64,000 nucleotides of DNA from VRUE01 sp963822295 (GCA_963822295.1 CAWGHD010000002.1:124001-188000); one strand, 5' to 3'; shown: positions 54,474 through 63,374, counted from the stretch's first letter. Translations and numbers: made by a program. The notes: generated by a model from the sequence alone, not told the origin.

Positions 54474-54866
54474 ATGGCCGAGGAGATCAACGTCCGGGGC
54501 GCCGAGGTCAAGGTCCGCAACCCGTGGGCCGTCGCGCTGCTGCCCCTGGTCACGCTCGGCGTCTACCACCTGGTCTGGTGGTACCGGGTCAATCGCGAGC
54601 TTCGCGACTACGGCAACGCCAGGGGAGTCGACCTCGGCCAGAACCCGACCCGCTCGCTGCTGGCGCTCTTCCCGGGCGGCCTGATCCTCGTCCCGGCGCT
54701 GATCAGCTACTTCAACGGGGTCAAGAGGGTCCAGGCCGCCTCGGGGCTGATCGGCAAGGAGCCGCCGAGCGGATGGATCGCGCTCGCCCTCTACCTTCTG
54801 CTGCCCCCGGCGCTCTGGGCCTACATGCAGGTCTCGCTCAACGAGGTCTGGGCCGAGGACGCCTAG
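54474..54866 (+). CDS. DUF4234-type membrane protein
   Basis: 130 residues. NPWAVALLPLVTLGVYHLVWWYRVNRELRDYG is the DUF4234 hallmark; a second membrane pair follows (residues ~55-78 and ~100-120). Function unknown. The stop TAG is the start of a 16-bp inverted repeat arm. Confidence 0.82.
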   Translation: MAEEINVRGAEVKVRNPWAVALLPLVTLGVYHLVWWYRVNRELRDYGNARGVDLGQNPTRSLLALFPGGLILVPALISYFNGVKRVQAASGLIGKEPPSGWIALALYLLLPPALWAYMQVSLNEVWAEDA

Positions 54867-55030
54867 ATGGTTGATTCCACGACACCGCCCGCCTGGATGA
54901 CGCACGTGGCACTTCGCATATCGGCGTCCTCGGGAGCCTGAATAGCGTTGCTATTCAGGCTCCCTGCGTCCTTGATCTGCTCGGCCACGCGCGCCCCCAG
55001 TCACACGCCGCCGCGGAATCAACCATCTAG
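54863..55030. repeat. 168-bp element bounded by 16-bp inverted repeats at converging gene ends
   Basis: Perfect terminal arms CTAGATGGTTGATTCC (54863-54878) and GGAATCAACCATCTAG (55015-55030). Both arms contain stop codons of the flanking converging genes. The right arm is identical to the 16-mer at 20871-20886. The interior holds a separate 15-bp hairpin. No coding frame of note inside. Confidence 0.75.
54932..54964. terminator. 15-bp perfect hairpin inside the inverted-repeat element
   Basis: GGGAGCCTGAATAGC/GCTATTCAGGCTCCC with a 3-nt loop GTT. It contains the AT-rich top AATAGC, unusual in this GC-rich genome. Probably a bidirectional terminator for the flanking convergent genes; no T run. 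Confidence 0.75.
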
Positions 55031-55791
55031 CCCGGGAGCGTCGCGAGCACCCGCTGCTCGTCTCGCCGACAGACGACCGGCCACGGGGAGGCGGGGATGA
55101 GCCGGCACCGGAAGTCGCCCACCAGGGCCGCGCCGGCGCGGTCGAGCTTCGAGGTGACCGCCCTCGCCAGGCGCCGCCCCTTCCTGCAGGTGACCAGGTG
55201 GACGAGCATGTTGCGACAGCGCCTCCAGTAGACCGGTTCCTCGGCCGCCGGGTTCCACGGGCTGGCTATTGAGGTGTCAGCCGCCACCGGCAGCAGGCTC
55301 GGCACGGTTTTGCCCTGATCGGTCGGGACGACGGTGGGCGGGTCATCTGGCGGGTCGGCCGGCGGGTCCGTTTTCGGCGGCGGCGGTTTGGGATAGGTGA
55401 CCGTCGCGGTCAGCGGGAAGTCGGGACATGGCTCGCCGGAATCGAGGTGGTGTCCCTGGGTGGCGTTGATGTGGACGGTGTAGGTGCCGGGGGTCTGGAA
55501 GGTGTGGGAGCCGTTCAGGTATTGGGTCGCGTTCCAGACGTAGATCTCGTCGGGGCTGCCGTCGCCGAAGTCGACCTCGACCCGTTCCCACAGGCAGTCC
55601 TCGAGCGGCTTCACCTGGGGATAGAAGGCTGAGACCAGCGTGAGCGGAGGCGCGGAGAGGAAGTACACGCCTTTTGCGTCGGTTTCCACGCACAGCGGCG
55701 GGGTCGGACAGGGCTCCGCGGCGCCGGCAGTCGGGGCCATGGCACCAAGCACGGCCAGCGTCGCGGCGATGATCGCGAGACGTCGGAACAC
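55027..55791 (-). CDS. Secreted PKD-like domain protein
   Basis: 254 residues. Signal peptide 1-24 (MFRRLAIIAATLAVLGAM then AGA). A PKD-like beta sandwich spans ~50-135, with VEVDFGDGSPDEIYVWNATQYLNGSHTFQTPGTYTVHI matching the WDFGDG and HTF-GTY motifs. A Pro-rich linker (PPPPKTDPPADPP) leads to a Cys-containing, basic C-terminal domain. PKD domains mediate carbohydrate or protein contacts on the cell surface. Start GTG. Confidence 0.78.
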   Translation of the reverse strand: MFRRLAIIAATLAVLGAMAPTAGAAEPCPTPPLCVETDAKGVYFLSAPPLTLVSAFYPQVKPLEDCLWERVEVDFGDGSPDEIYVWNATQYLNGSHTFQTPGTYTVHINATQGHHLDSGEPCPDFPLTATVTYPKPPPPKTDPPADPPDDPPTVVPTDQGKTVPSLLPVAADTSIASPWNPAAEEPVYWRRCRNMLVHLVTCRKGRRLARAVTSKLDRAGAALVGDFRCRLIPASPWPVVCRRDEQRVLATLPG

Positions 55792-55858
55792 CCGTACACA
55801 AGGTACTCCCCCCCTCGGGGCCGCCCGGGAGCTTCCGCCGCTGACCTACACTCGGCGG

Positions 55859-56839
55859 ATGGATCGAGCCCTGCTCAGCCGGGCGCTCGCCGACGCCGGC
55901 GAGCCCGACTACCGCGCCTCCCAGGTCTGGGAGTGGGTCGGCCGTGGGGCCGGCTCCTACGAGGAGATGACCAACCTGCCGGCCGCGCTGCGGGAGCGCC
56001 TCGCGGCCGCCGTGCCGCTCTCGACGCTGGCGCTGGAGGCCGAGGCCCGGTCCGACGACGGGACCGTGAAGGCCCTGCTCAACACCGCCGACGGCAGGCC
56101 GGTCGAGGCCGTGCTGATGCGCTACCGGGACGGCCGCCGCTCGGTCTGCCTCTCCTCCCAGTCGGGCTGTCCCCTCACCTGCACCTTCTGCGCGACCGGC
56201 CAGATGAAGTTCGGCCGCAACCTGAGCACCGACGAGATCCTCGACCAGGCGCTCCACTTCCGGCGGATCGAACCGATCGACCACGTCGTCTTCATGGGGA
56301 TGGGGGAGCCGACGATGAACCTCGACGCCGTGCTCGGCGCCTGCGAGGCGCTGCCGGGGATCGGGGTCACCAACCGCCGCACCTCGATCTCGACGGTCGG
56401 CTGGGTTCCGGGGATCGACCGCCTCGCCGAGTGCCAGATGCCGGTCGGCCTCGCGCTCTCCCTGCACGCCCCCAACGACGGCCTGCGCTCGCAGCTGATG
56501 CCGGTCAACGACCGCTATCCGCTCGCCGAGGTACTCGCCGCCTGCGAGCGTTACCGCTCCCGCCGCCGCCGCAAGGTCTTCGTCGAGTACGTGATGCTCG
56601 ACGGCGTTAACGACGGGGCCGGCCACGCGCGTGAGCTGGCCACCCTGCTGGACCCCCGGGTCTACAAGGTCAATCTGATCCCCTACAACCCGACCGGCGC
56701 CTACGACGGCTCGCCGCCGGAGCAGATCGAGCGCTTCCGCGCGATCCTCGCCGAGCATCGCCTGCCCGCGACCGTCCGCCTCACCCGCGGCCGCGATATC
56801 GACGCGGCCTGCGGCCAGCTCGCCGCCGCCACGGCCTGA
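55859..56839 (+). CDS. rlmN: RlmN, dual-specificity 23S rRNA A2503 / tRNA A37 C2-methyltransferase
   Basis: Radical SAM methyltransferase. 326 residues. The SAM cluster motif CPLTCTFC (C-x3-C-x2-C) is intact, followed by GMGEPTMN and SLHAPNDGLRSQLMPVNDRYP. The C-terminal conserved Cys is in DIDAACGQL. Start ATG 55859 lies 6 nt after TACACT, so leaderless. It precedes the P450 gene by 37 nt with a regulatory palindrome between. Confidence 0.93.
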   Translation: MDRALLSRALADAGEPDYRASQVWEWVGRGAGSYEEMTNLPAALRERLAAAVPLSTLALEAEARSDDGTVKALLNTADGRPVEAVLMRYRDGRRSVCLSSQSGCPLTCTFCATGQMKFGRNLSTDEILDQALHFRRIEPIDHVVFMGMGEPTMNLDAVLGACEALPGIGVTNRRTSISTVGWVPGIDRLAECQMPVGLALSLHAPNDGLRSQLMPVNDRYPLAEVLAACERYRSRRRRKVFVEYVMLDGVNDGAGHARELATLLDPRVYKVNLIPYNPTGAYDGSPPEQIERFRAILAEHRLPATVRLTRGRDIDAACGQLAAATA

Positions 56840-56846
56840 CGGCTGT

Positions 56847-56862
56847 TTGGCCAGTCAGCCAA
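56847..56862 (+). promoter_or_regulatory. Near-palindromic operator upstream of the P450 gene
   Basis: TTGGCCAGTCAGCCAA: TTGGC/GCCAA arms with an imperfect centre, ending 1 nt before TAGGAT, the -10 box. Its complement AGTTGGCTGACTGGCCAA differs at two central bases from the site before the aldehyde dehydrogenase (AGTTGGCTGACCAGCCAA). Same regulator is likely. Confidence 0.6.
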
Positions 56863-56863
56863 C

Positions 56864-56869
56864 TAGGAT
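56864..56869 (+). promoter_or_regulatory. Leaderless -10 box of the P450 gene
   Basis: TAGGAT, 7 nt before ATG 56877; the operator lies directly upstream, so binding would block polymerase. Confidence 0.55.
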
Positions 56870-56876
56870 TCCGTTG

Positions 56877-58319
56877 ATGCCGACCGAGACAGTCGAGCCC
56901 GCTCCTCCCGTCCCCAAGCCGCCGCAGATGTCCACCAGCCCGGTGGACCGGGTCGTCGGCGACCTCGCGGTTGAGTGGCGCGGCCGCGGGCGCTATCCGC
57001 CCGGCCCCGGCGGCAACACCTTCACCCGCACCCTGCAGATGGCTCGCGACCCGCTGCCGATCCTGCTCTCCGGCTACGAAGAGTTCGGCCCGATCTTCAC
57101 CCTGCGCCTCCTCCACACCCGGGTCGTCTTCATGCTCGGCCCGGAGGCAAACCACTACGTCACCGTCACCCACCCGGAGAACTTCCACTGGCGCGAGTCG
57201 AGCTTCGGCGACCTGATCCCGCTGCTCGGCGACGGGCTGCTGACGATCGACGACGAGTACCACGACCACGTCCGCAAGACGATGATGCCGGCCTTCCACC
57301 GCGAGCACGTCGCGGCCTCGGTCGAGGCGATGATCGACGAGGCGACACCGATGATCGAGCGCCTCCAGGCCGGGGAGGTGGTCGACATCTACGGGTGGAT
57401 GCGCGGCCTGGCGATGCGGATCGCGATGCGCGCCCTGCTCGGCCTCGACCCCGACGAGGCGGGCAGGGGAGCCGCCGCGGCCGAGCACTTCGAGCGCGCG
57501 CTCGAGTTCTACGGGATCGACTTCGCGCTGCGCTTCCTGCGCGGCCCCGGGTCTCCCTGGCGCAAGATGCTCGCCTCCCGGGAAGTGCTCGACCAGATCG
57601 TCTTCGAGGAGATCGCGCAGCGGCGGCGCAACCCGGACACCAGCCGCATGGACGTTCTCAGCCTCCTGCTCGGCGTCCGCGACGAAGCCGGAGAGGGGCT
57701 CTCCGACCGCGAGGTCCGCGACCAGCTGATGACCCTCATGTTCGCCGGCCACGACACCTCGACCTCGACCCTCACCTTCATGATGTACGAGCTCTCCAAG
57801 CGCCCCGACGTGATCGAGAAGCTCCAGGAGGAGCAGGACCTGGTGCTCGGCGGGGAGATTCCGGACATCGAGAAGCTCGAGCGCGAGATGCCCTACCTCG
57901 ACATGGTGCTCGACGAGGTCCTGAGGCTCTACCCGCCGGCCTGGATCGGCCCCCGACGCGCGGTCCGCGAGTTCGAGTTCAACGGGCACACCGTGCCCGA
58001 GGGCGCCTATCTCAACTACTGCTCGTGGGCGAGCCACCGGATCCCGGAGTTCTTCCCGGACCCGGAGGCCTTCCGGCCCGAGCGCTTCACCCGGGAGCGC
58101 AAGGCGGCGCTGCCGCGCGGCGCCTACGTCCCCTTCGGGGGTGGCAAGAGGATCTGCATCGGCAAGCGCTTCGGCCAGATCGAGGTGAAGCTGGTGGCGA
58201 CGATGCTGCTCCAGCGCATGCGCCTCGACCTGCTTCCCGGCCGCACGATGACCGTGCGCCAGATGCCGACCCTCTCGCCCAAGGGCGGCCTCAAGATGCG
58301 GGTGCTGCCGCGCACCTGA
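56877..58319 (+). CDS. Cytochrome P450 monooxygenase
   Basis: 480 residues, soluble bacterial type. I-helix oxygen-activation motif AGHDTS, K-helix ExxR in DEVLRLYPPAW, PERF region FRPERFTRE, and heme-binding loop FGGGKRICIGKRF with the axial Cys in RICIG. Longer than many bacterial class I enzymes, with features of the CYP102/CYP4-like group (PPGPGGNTFTRTL). Substrate unknown; neighbours give no partner ferredoxin. ATG 56877 is supported by the adjacent -10 box. Confidence 0.92.
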   Translation: MPTETVEPAPPVPKPPQMSTSPVDRVVGDLAVEWRGRGRYPPGPGGNTFTRTLQMARDPLPILLSGYEEFGPIFTLRLLHTRVVFMLGPEANHYVTVTHPENFHWRESSFGDLIPLLGDGLLTIDDEYHDHVRKTMMPAFHREHVAASVEAMIDEATPMIERLQAGEVVDIYGWMRGLAMRIAMRALLGLDPDEAGRGAAAAEHFERALEFYGIDFALRFLRGPGSPWRKMLASREVLDQIVFEEIAQRRRNPDTSRMDVLSLLLGVRDEAGEGLSDREVRDQLMTLMFAGHDTSTSTLTFMMYELSKRPDVIEKLQEEQDLVLGGEIPDIEKLEREMPYLDMVLDEVLRLYPPAWIGPRRAVREFEFNGHTVPEGAYLNYCSWASHRIPEFFPDPEAFRPERFTRERKAALPRGAYVPFGGGKRICIGKRFGQIEVKLVATMLLQRMRLDLLPGRTMTVRQMPTLSPKGGLKMRVLPRT

Positions 58320-58327
58320 GCGGGAAT

Positions 58328-58356
58328 TTGGGTAAAGAGTTCCTGATAAATAGAGT
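58328..58356 (+). promoter_or_regulatory. Promoter of the large secreted protease
   Basis: TTGGGT (58328-58333), 17-nt spacer, TAGAGT (58351-58356). The interval 58320-58393 is distinctly AT-rich. A CGCAGC/GCTGCG hairpin overlaps the ATG at 58394. Confidence 0.55.
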
Positions 58357-58393
58357 TGCGTCCTCCTAAAATTAAGTATCCTCTGCGCAGCTT

Positions 58394-61300
58394 ATGCTGC
58401 GGAGGGATTCGAGCTTGGAAGTGCCGACCCGGGTCTGGGTGGCTGCGCTCGTCCTCTTCCTCATCGCCCTCGTCGCCGCCGACGTCAGCCAGGCCCGCGA
58501 CTTCGAAAACCCCGTCTCGAGCGACGCCTCGCAGCAGTTCGGGCCGCCCGGCCCCCTCAACCCGCACCGCCAGGACACCCCCGACGATCCCGGCTACGAC
58601 CTCGCCGAGCCCGACGACGAGGACGGGGTCGAATCGACCAACATCTTCGACGAGCAGTACGACTTCTTCGGGTTCCCGCCCAACAGCACCCGGCTCAGCG
58701 CCCAATACAAAGAGGGCGTCGACGCCGACGGCGTCTCGAAGGCGGGCAAACCGATGGTCTCCGGCTTCAACGCCTCCGGCGCCTGGAAGCTGGAGCGGGG
58801 CAGGCCCGACGTCGCGGTCGCGATCCTCGACACCGGGATCAAGTGGGACCGCGAGGGCCTGCGCACGCAGATCCGCCTCAACACCGGCGAGCTGCCGACG
58901 CCGGCGGCGGAGGGCGCGAGCTGTCCCTCCCAGGGCACGAATCCCCACGACTGCGACGGCGACGGCGGAGTCGACGTCGCCGACTACGCCGGCGCCGGCG
59001 TCGACCCGGCCAAAGGCCCCCACGGCTCGCCGCTGCTAGACGCCGAGGACCTGATCGTCGAGTTCTCCGACGGGACCGATGCCGACGGCAACGGCTTCGA
59101 GGACGACATCGCCGGCTGGGACTTCTTCGACGACGACAACAACGCCTGGGACGCCTCCAGCTACTTCCAGGCGGCCAACCACGGCAGCGGCCGGGCGAAC
59201 GAGGTGGCCGAGCGGGGCAACGACGGCGAGGGGGAGATCGGCGTCTGCCCCCGCTGCCAGATCATCCCGATCCGGATTTGGGACACCTTCGTCTCCGACG
59301 GCAACACCTTCGCGATGGGGATCATCTACGGCACCGACAACGGCGCCGACGTGATCGAGGGCGCGAACGGCAGCCTCTACCACTCGGCCTTCGCCGAGCA
59401 GGCATCCGAGTACGCCTACGAAGAGGGCGTCGTGCAGACCTTCTCGGGCGATGACCTCAACACGGCGAACCACAACTACCCCGCCAATTACGGCCACGCG
59501 ATGCTGATCCAGGGCGTCGTCCCGGACACGGTGGGGCTGGGGGCGGACGCCGGCCCCGAGTTCGCCGCGGCGTTTGCCGACTTCTGTGCCCAGTTGCCGC
59601 CGCTCACCTGCCCCGGCACCCACCTGCCGGTCGGCACCTACTTCCGCGGCGCCAACACGACCCAGTTCGGCGGCAAGAGCTCGATCTCGATGGTCGGCTC
59701 CACCGGCTCCGAGAACACAGGCAAGGCCGCCGGCGCCGCGGCGCTCGTGATCAGCGCCGCGCTCGACCACGAACCGACCCCGATCGTGCTCCGGCCCGAC
59801 GAGACCCGGGCGATCCTCGAGCAGACCGCGGAGCGGGTGACCGGCGGCGCCGGCGGCAGCGACGGCAACGTCGCCGGCGTCGGCAACCCCGACCCCGGCG
59901 CCGACCCGAACGAGCCGCCCGAGGACCAGTGGACCTCGCACTTCGGCTGGGGCCGGGTCAACCTCGGCGAGGCGGTCGCGGTCGCGACCTCCGGTGAGAT
60001 CCCGCCAGAGGCGGCGATCGACGGCCCCGACTGGTACACGCCGGTGACCGGCGACAGCATCGAGATCGAGGGGCTGGCGCGAGCCCGCTTCGCGACCGGC
60101 GGGCAGTTCGAGTGGAGGCTCCAGTGGGGGCCGGGACAGGCGCCGACCGAGTGGACCACCGTCGACGAAGGCGACTCGAGCGAAACGGTCACCGACCTCG
60201 GCGAGATCGACCTGGCGGAGGTGCGGACCGCGCTGGCCGCCTTCACTCCGCCGCTCGACCCGGGAGGGCCGACCCTGTCGACGGTCTCCGAGAGCCCCTT
60301 CGCCAACGAGTTCACGGTGCGGCTCATCGTCGAGGGCGAGGACATCGACACGCCGGGCATCGACCGTCGCATCCTCACCTCCGCCGAGGACCCGACCCTG
60401 AGCACCGGCTTCCCGAAACGGATGGGGACCGGGGGCGAGGCGCCGATCCGCTACGCCGACCTCGACGGAGACGACGAGCAGGAGCTGATCGTGCCGACCG
60501 AGGACGGCGCCATCCACGCCTACCGGGAGGACGGCAGCGAGCTGCCCGGCTGGCCGGTCCACACCGATATCCAGCTGCAGGCCGACGACCACCTCTCGGC
60601 CCCGGGGTTCGCGGCGGTCTCCGGCAAAGCCCCGCCGCGGGAGCCGCCGCGCGGGCCGGTGATCGCCGACCTCGACGACGACGGCCGCCAGGAGCTGATC
60701 ACCGCCGCCGGAGCGCACCTCTATGCCTGGGAGCCCGACGGCTCGCTGCGCTCCGGCTTCCCGGTGTCCGTCAATTTCTCGAATTGCACGCCTGACAAGC
60801 AGAGCCAGCCGCTCAAGCACCCCAAGTGCGGCTTCCTCGCCACCCCTGCCGTCGCCCGCCTCGACGGCGCCGACCAACCGTTTGCGATCGTCGCCCCGGC
60901 CCTCGACGGCCGCCTCTACGCCTTCGACGGGGACGGGCAGGCCGTGCCCGGCTACCCGGTCCAGCTGGTCGACCCGACCGTCCCGCCGGCGGAGCAGATG
61001 GTCGCCGAGTCGATCAACGAGCCGGCGGTCGGCGACCTCAACGGCGACGGCGTCGACGACGTCGTGGTCGCCACCAACGAGACCTACGACGCCGACCCGC
61101 CCTCGGGCGAAGACGTCGCCGGCCTCTTCAGCCAGGCGCTGACCGAGCTGCTCGCGCAGGCCGAAGGAGGGGCCGCGAGGGTCTACGCGATCGACGGCGC
61201 CAGCGGGACGTTCCTGCCCGGCTGGCCGATCGAGATGAGCGGCGCGATCCAGGAAATCCTGCCGCTGATCGGCCCCGGCCAGAACCCGGCGATCGTCGAA

Positions 61301-62704
61301 ATCGAAGGCGAAAAGAGGATCGTCGCCTCGGCCACCGGCTCGGCCGTGATCGAGGAGCACAGAGTCGACGGCAGCCTCGCGCGCAGCATCCAGCAGGGCG
61401 GCGGCCCGTCGTCCTACGGCCCGCTCTCCGACGCCACCGATCGCAGCGGCACGCTCAACCTCTTCGAGTCCGCCTCGATCGGCCGGCTGCTGCCCGCGCA
61501 GCCGGACCCGGCGATCGTCAAGTACGGGCTGACCCTGAGCGACGCCGCCAACCTGCTGCTCAGCGGCCAGAACCTGCCCTACAACCATCTGATCGGCGCC
61601 TACGACTCGGCCACCGGGACGCCGCTGCCGGCCTTCCCGCGGGTCACCGACGACTTCCAGTTCCTCTCCTCGTCGGGAATCGCCAAAATCCAGGAAGGGC
61701 CGACCAACCAGGTGCTGGCGGGCACCGGCCTCGGCCTCCTCCACGCCTACGACGGCCTCAGCGGCCTCGACGTCGAAGGCTTCCCCAAGGTGACCGGCGG
61801 CTGGCTCTACTCGCCCGCGGCGCTCTCCGAAGACGGTCGCGTCGCCGCGATCACCCGCGAGGGCTACCTCTTCGAGTGGGAGCACGAGGCGCTGCCGCAA
61901 TGCCAGGCCGAGTGGCCGAGCTTCCGCCACGACCAGCAGAGCAGCGGCAACTACGACCGCGACGGCACGCCGCCCTCCTCGCCAGGCCCCCTGTTCGTCA
62001 AAGACGGCAACCTCGTCTTCGTCGCTCCGGGAGACGACGGCGGCTGTGGGACGGTGGCGAAATACGAAATCGTGACCTCGGCCACGCCGATCGGCCCCGA
62101 CGAGTTCGACGCGGCGACGCCGCTCGAAGGCGCCCCGACCCCGGCCCCCGCGGGGACCCCGGAGTCCTTCGTCCTGCCGCCCCACCAGCGCTACGTCGCG
62201 GTTCGCGCCGTCGACGAGGCGGGCAACATCGGCTTCCCGACCCAGCGCGACACCAGCCTTCCCGACGACCCCGAAGTGCCGGGTGAAGACGATGACGACG
62301 ACGGCGATGGCGGCGGCGGCGGCGACGGCGATGCCTCGGGCGCCAAATCGCCCGCGGGCGGCGGCGGCGGACCGGGCGGCAGCTCGAGCCCGGGCCGGGC
62401 GTTGCTCGGCCCCTGCGCCAACCTTCAGCGCGGGACCGCCGACGCCGACCGGCTGCGCGGGACGGCGGCCGGCGACCGCCTGCTCGGCCACGCCGGCGAC
62501 GACCGCGCGGTGGGCGCCCGGGGCGTGGACTGCCTCGTCGGCGGCCGTGGCAACGACGTCCTTCGCGGCGGCAGGGGAAGCGACCGGATCCGGGCCCGGG
62601 ACGGCGAGCGCGACAAGGTCCGCTGCGGCCGCGGTCGCGACCGGGCCGCCGTCGACCGGAGCGACTCCGTGCGGGGCTGCGAGCGCGTCAGACGCCGCGG
62701 CTGA
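58394..62704 (+). CDS. Giant secreted subtilase with beta-propeller-like repeats and calcium-binding C-terminus
   Basis: 1436 residues. Signal anchor ~13-35. The subtilase domain (~130-530) has Asp in VAILDTGIKW and His in AANHGSGRANEV; the expected Ser motif GTSxAxP is replaced by VGSTGSENTGKAAGAAALV, so activity is uncertain though a Ser is present. Residues ~600-1150 contain repeated Asp-rich strands of VCBS/FG-GAP type (DLDGDDEQELIV, DLDDDGRQELIT, DLNGDGVDDVVV), which usually form a propeller and bind Ca2+. An Asp/Gly-rich linker is followed by GNDVLRGGRGSDRI-like nonapeptides of the hemolysin calcium-binding type, degenerate and Arg-rich. Probably a large surface or released hydrolase or adhesin. 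Confidence 0.85.
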   Translation: MLRRDSSLEVPTRVWVAALVLFLIALVAADVSQARDFENPVSSDASQQFGPPGPLNPHRQDTPDDPGYDLAEPDDEDGVESTNIFDEQYDFFGFPPNSTRLSAQYKEGVDADGVSKAGKPMVSGFNASGAWKLERGRPDVAVAILDTGIKWDREGLRTQIRLNTGELPTPAAEGASCPSQGTNPHDCDGDGGVDVADYAGAGVDPAKGPHGSPLLDAEDLIVEFSDGTDADGNGFEDDIAGWDFFDDDNNAWDASSYFQAANHGSGRANEVAERGNDGEGEIGVCPRCQIIPIRIWDTFVSDGNTFAMGIIYGTDNGADVIEGANGSLYHSAFAEQASEYAYEEGVVQTFSGDDLNTANHNYPANYGHAMLIQGVVPDTVGLGADAGPEFAAAFADFCAQLPPLTCPGTHLPVGTYFRGANTTQFGGKSSISMVGSTGSENTGKAAGAAALVISAALDHEPTPIVLRPDETRAILEQTAERVTGGAGGSDGNVAGVGNPDPGADPNEPPEDQWTSHFGWGRVNLGEAVAVATSGEIPPEAAIDGPDWYTPVTGDSIEIEGLARARFATGGQFEWRLQWGPGQAPTEWTTVDEGDSSETVTDLGEIDLAEVRTALAAFTPPLDPGGPTLSTVSESPFANEFTVRLIVEGEDIDTPGIDRRILTSAEDPTLSTGFPKRMGTGGEAPIRYADLDGDDEQELIVPTEDGAIHAYREDGSELPGWPVHTDIQLQADDHLSAPGFAAVSGKAPPREPPRGPVIADLDDDGRQELITAAGAHLYAWEPDGSLRSGFPVSVNFSNCTPDKQSQPLKHPKCGFLATPAVARLDGADQPFAIVAPALDGRLYAFDGDGQAVPGYPVQLVDPTVPPAEQMVAESINEPAVGDLNGDGVDDVVVATNETYDADPPSGEDVAGLFSQALTELLAQAEGGAARVYAIDGASGTFLPGWPIEMSGAIQEILPLIGPGQNPAIVEIEGEKRIVASATGSAVIEEHRVDGSLARSIQQGGGPSSYGPLSDATDRSGTLNLFESASIGRLLPAQPDPAIVKYGLTLSDAANLLLSGQNLPYNHLIGAYDSATGTPLPAFPRVTDDFQFLSSSGIAKIQEGPTNQVLAGTGLGLLHAYDGLSGLDVEGFPKVTGGWLYSPAALSEDGRVAAITREGYLFEWEHEALPQCQAEWPSFRHDQQSSGNYDRDGTPPSSPGPLFVKDGNLVFVAPGDDGGCGTVAKYEIVTSATPIGPDEFDAATPLEGAPTPAPAGTPESFVLPPHQRYVAVRAVDEAGNIGFPTQRDTSLPDDPEVPGEDDDDDGDGGGGGDGDASGAKSPAGGGGGPGGSSSPGRALLGPCANLQRGTADADRLRGTAAGDRLLGHAGDDRAVGARGVDCLVGGRGNDVLRGGRGSDRIRARDGERDKVRCGRGRDRAAVDRSDSVRGCERVRRRG

Positions 62705-62780
62705 AGACCTGGGATGTGAGATAGACCCGAGTTGCGGGTAGTCACCTCCAGGCAGAGGACTTCGATCCAGGAGGGACGAC

Positions 62781-63368
62781 ATGGGTGGATCACGACCCCG
62801 CCGCCGCACGATTGCGATCGTTGCGGGGGTGGCATTGACATTGCTCGGCGTGGCCGGCGCCGCGCTGGCCTTTGACGGGGCGCAGACCTCGAAAGTCGCG
62901 AAAGTGAAAGTGCGTTGCCCGTCCAACGTCACCAGCGCCCAGCGGGCGGTGACCTGCAGAGGGGTCATCAAACTCCGCAGGGGGGCGCGGGGGCCGCGTG
63001 GCCTGACGGGCGCCACCGGGCGCAGGGGCGCGACCGGTGCCAGGGGCGCGACCGGCAGGGCGGGGGTCTCGGGCTATGAGGTCGTCAACCAGACCTTCGC
63101 CGGTGTCGCGGTGCCCAACAGCGGCGCGGGGCGCGGGCTGAGCGCCGTGCAGACGATCGAATGCCCGGGCTCCAAGCGGGCGCTCAGCGGAGGCTTCGAC
63201 CTCGGCACGAACGCGGCGCAGAACGTCGTCCAGCCCCAGGTGACGGTCTCGCTCAGCGGGCCGACCGGGACCGGCGGCGGCTGGTCGGTCCAGCTCTTCA
63301 ACAACTCGGGCACGACCGACACCGCGATCGACCTCCGGGTCTACGCGATCTGCGCCACCACCGGCTGA
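62781..63368 (+). CDS. Secreted protein with collagen-like Gly-X-Y repeat
   Basis: 195 residues. Signal peptide at ~10-30. Residues ~68-98 have ten Gly-X-Y triplets (GAR GPR GLT GAT GRR GAT ...), then a globular beta-rich domain of ~100 residues with two Cys (TIECPG, YAICAT) at its ends. Short collagen-like repeats in bacteria usually trimerise and link head domains. Good ribosome binding site AGGAGGG, 6 nt from the ATG. Confidence 0.78.
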   Translation: MGGSRPRRRTIAIVAGVALTLLGVAGAALAFDGAQTSKVAKVKVRCPSNVTSAQRAVTCRGVIKLRRGARGPRGLTGATGRRGATGARGATGRAGVSGYEVVNQTFAGVAVPNSGAGRGLSAVQTIECPGSKRALSGGFDLGTNAAQNVVQPQVTVSLSGPTGTGGGWSVQLFNNSGTTDTAIDLRVYAICATTG

Positions 63369-63374
63369 CGCCGG

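Noticed and set aside
61993..62700. Tandem DNA repeat suspected in the Asp/Gly-rich tail of the giant protease
   Set aside because: The repetition is at the protein level (degenerate nonapeptides); the DNA is not tandemly repeated.
59036..63016. A 1326-codon minus-strand frame opposite the giant secreted protease and collagen-like genes
   Set aside because: Same GC-skew effect; composition is Ala/Gly/Asp/Arg-rich with no domain, and it crosses two well-supported genes.
62991..63085. Possible CRISPR-like or satellite repeat in the collagen-like gene
   Set aside because: The triplet periodicity is explained by Gly-X-Y codons and there are no spacers.
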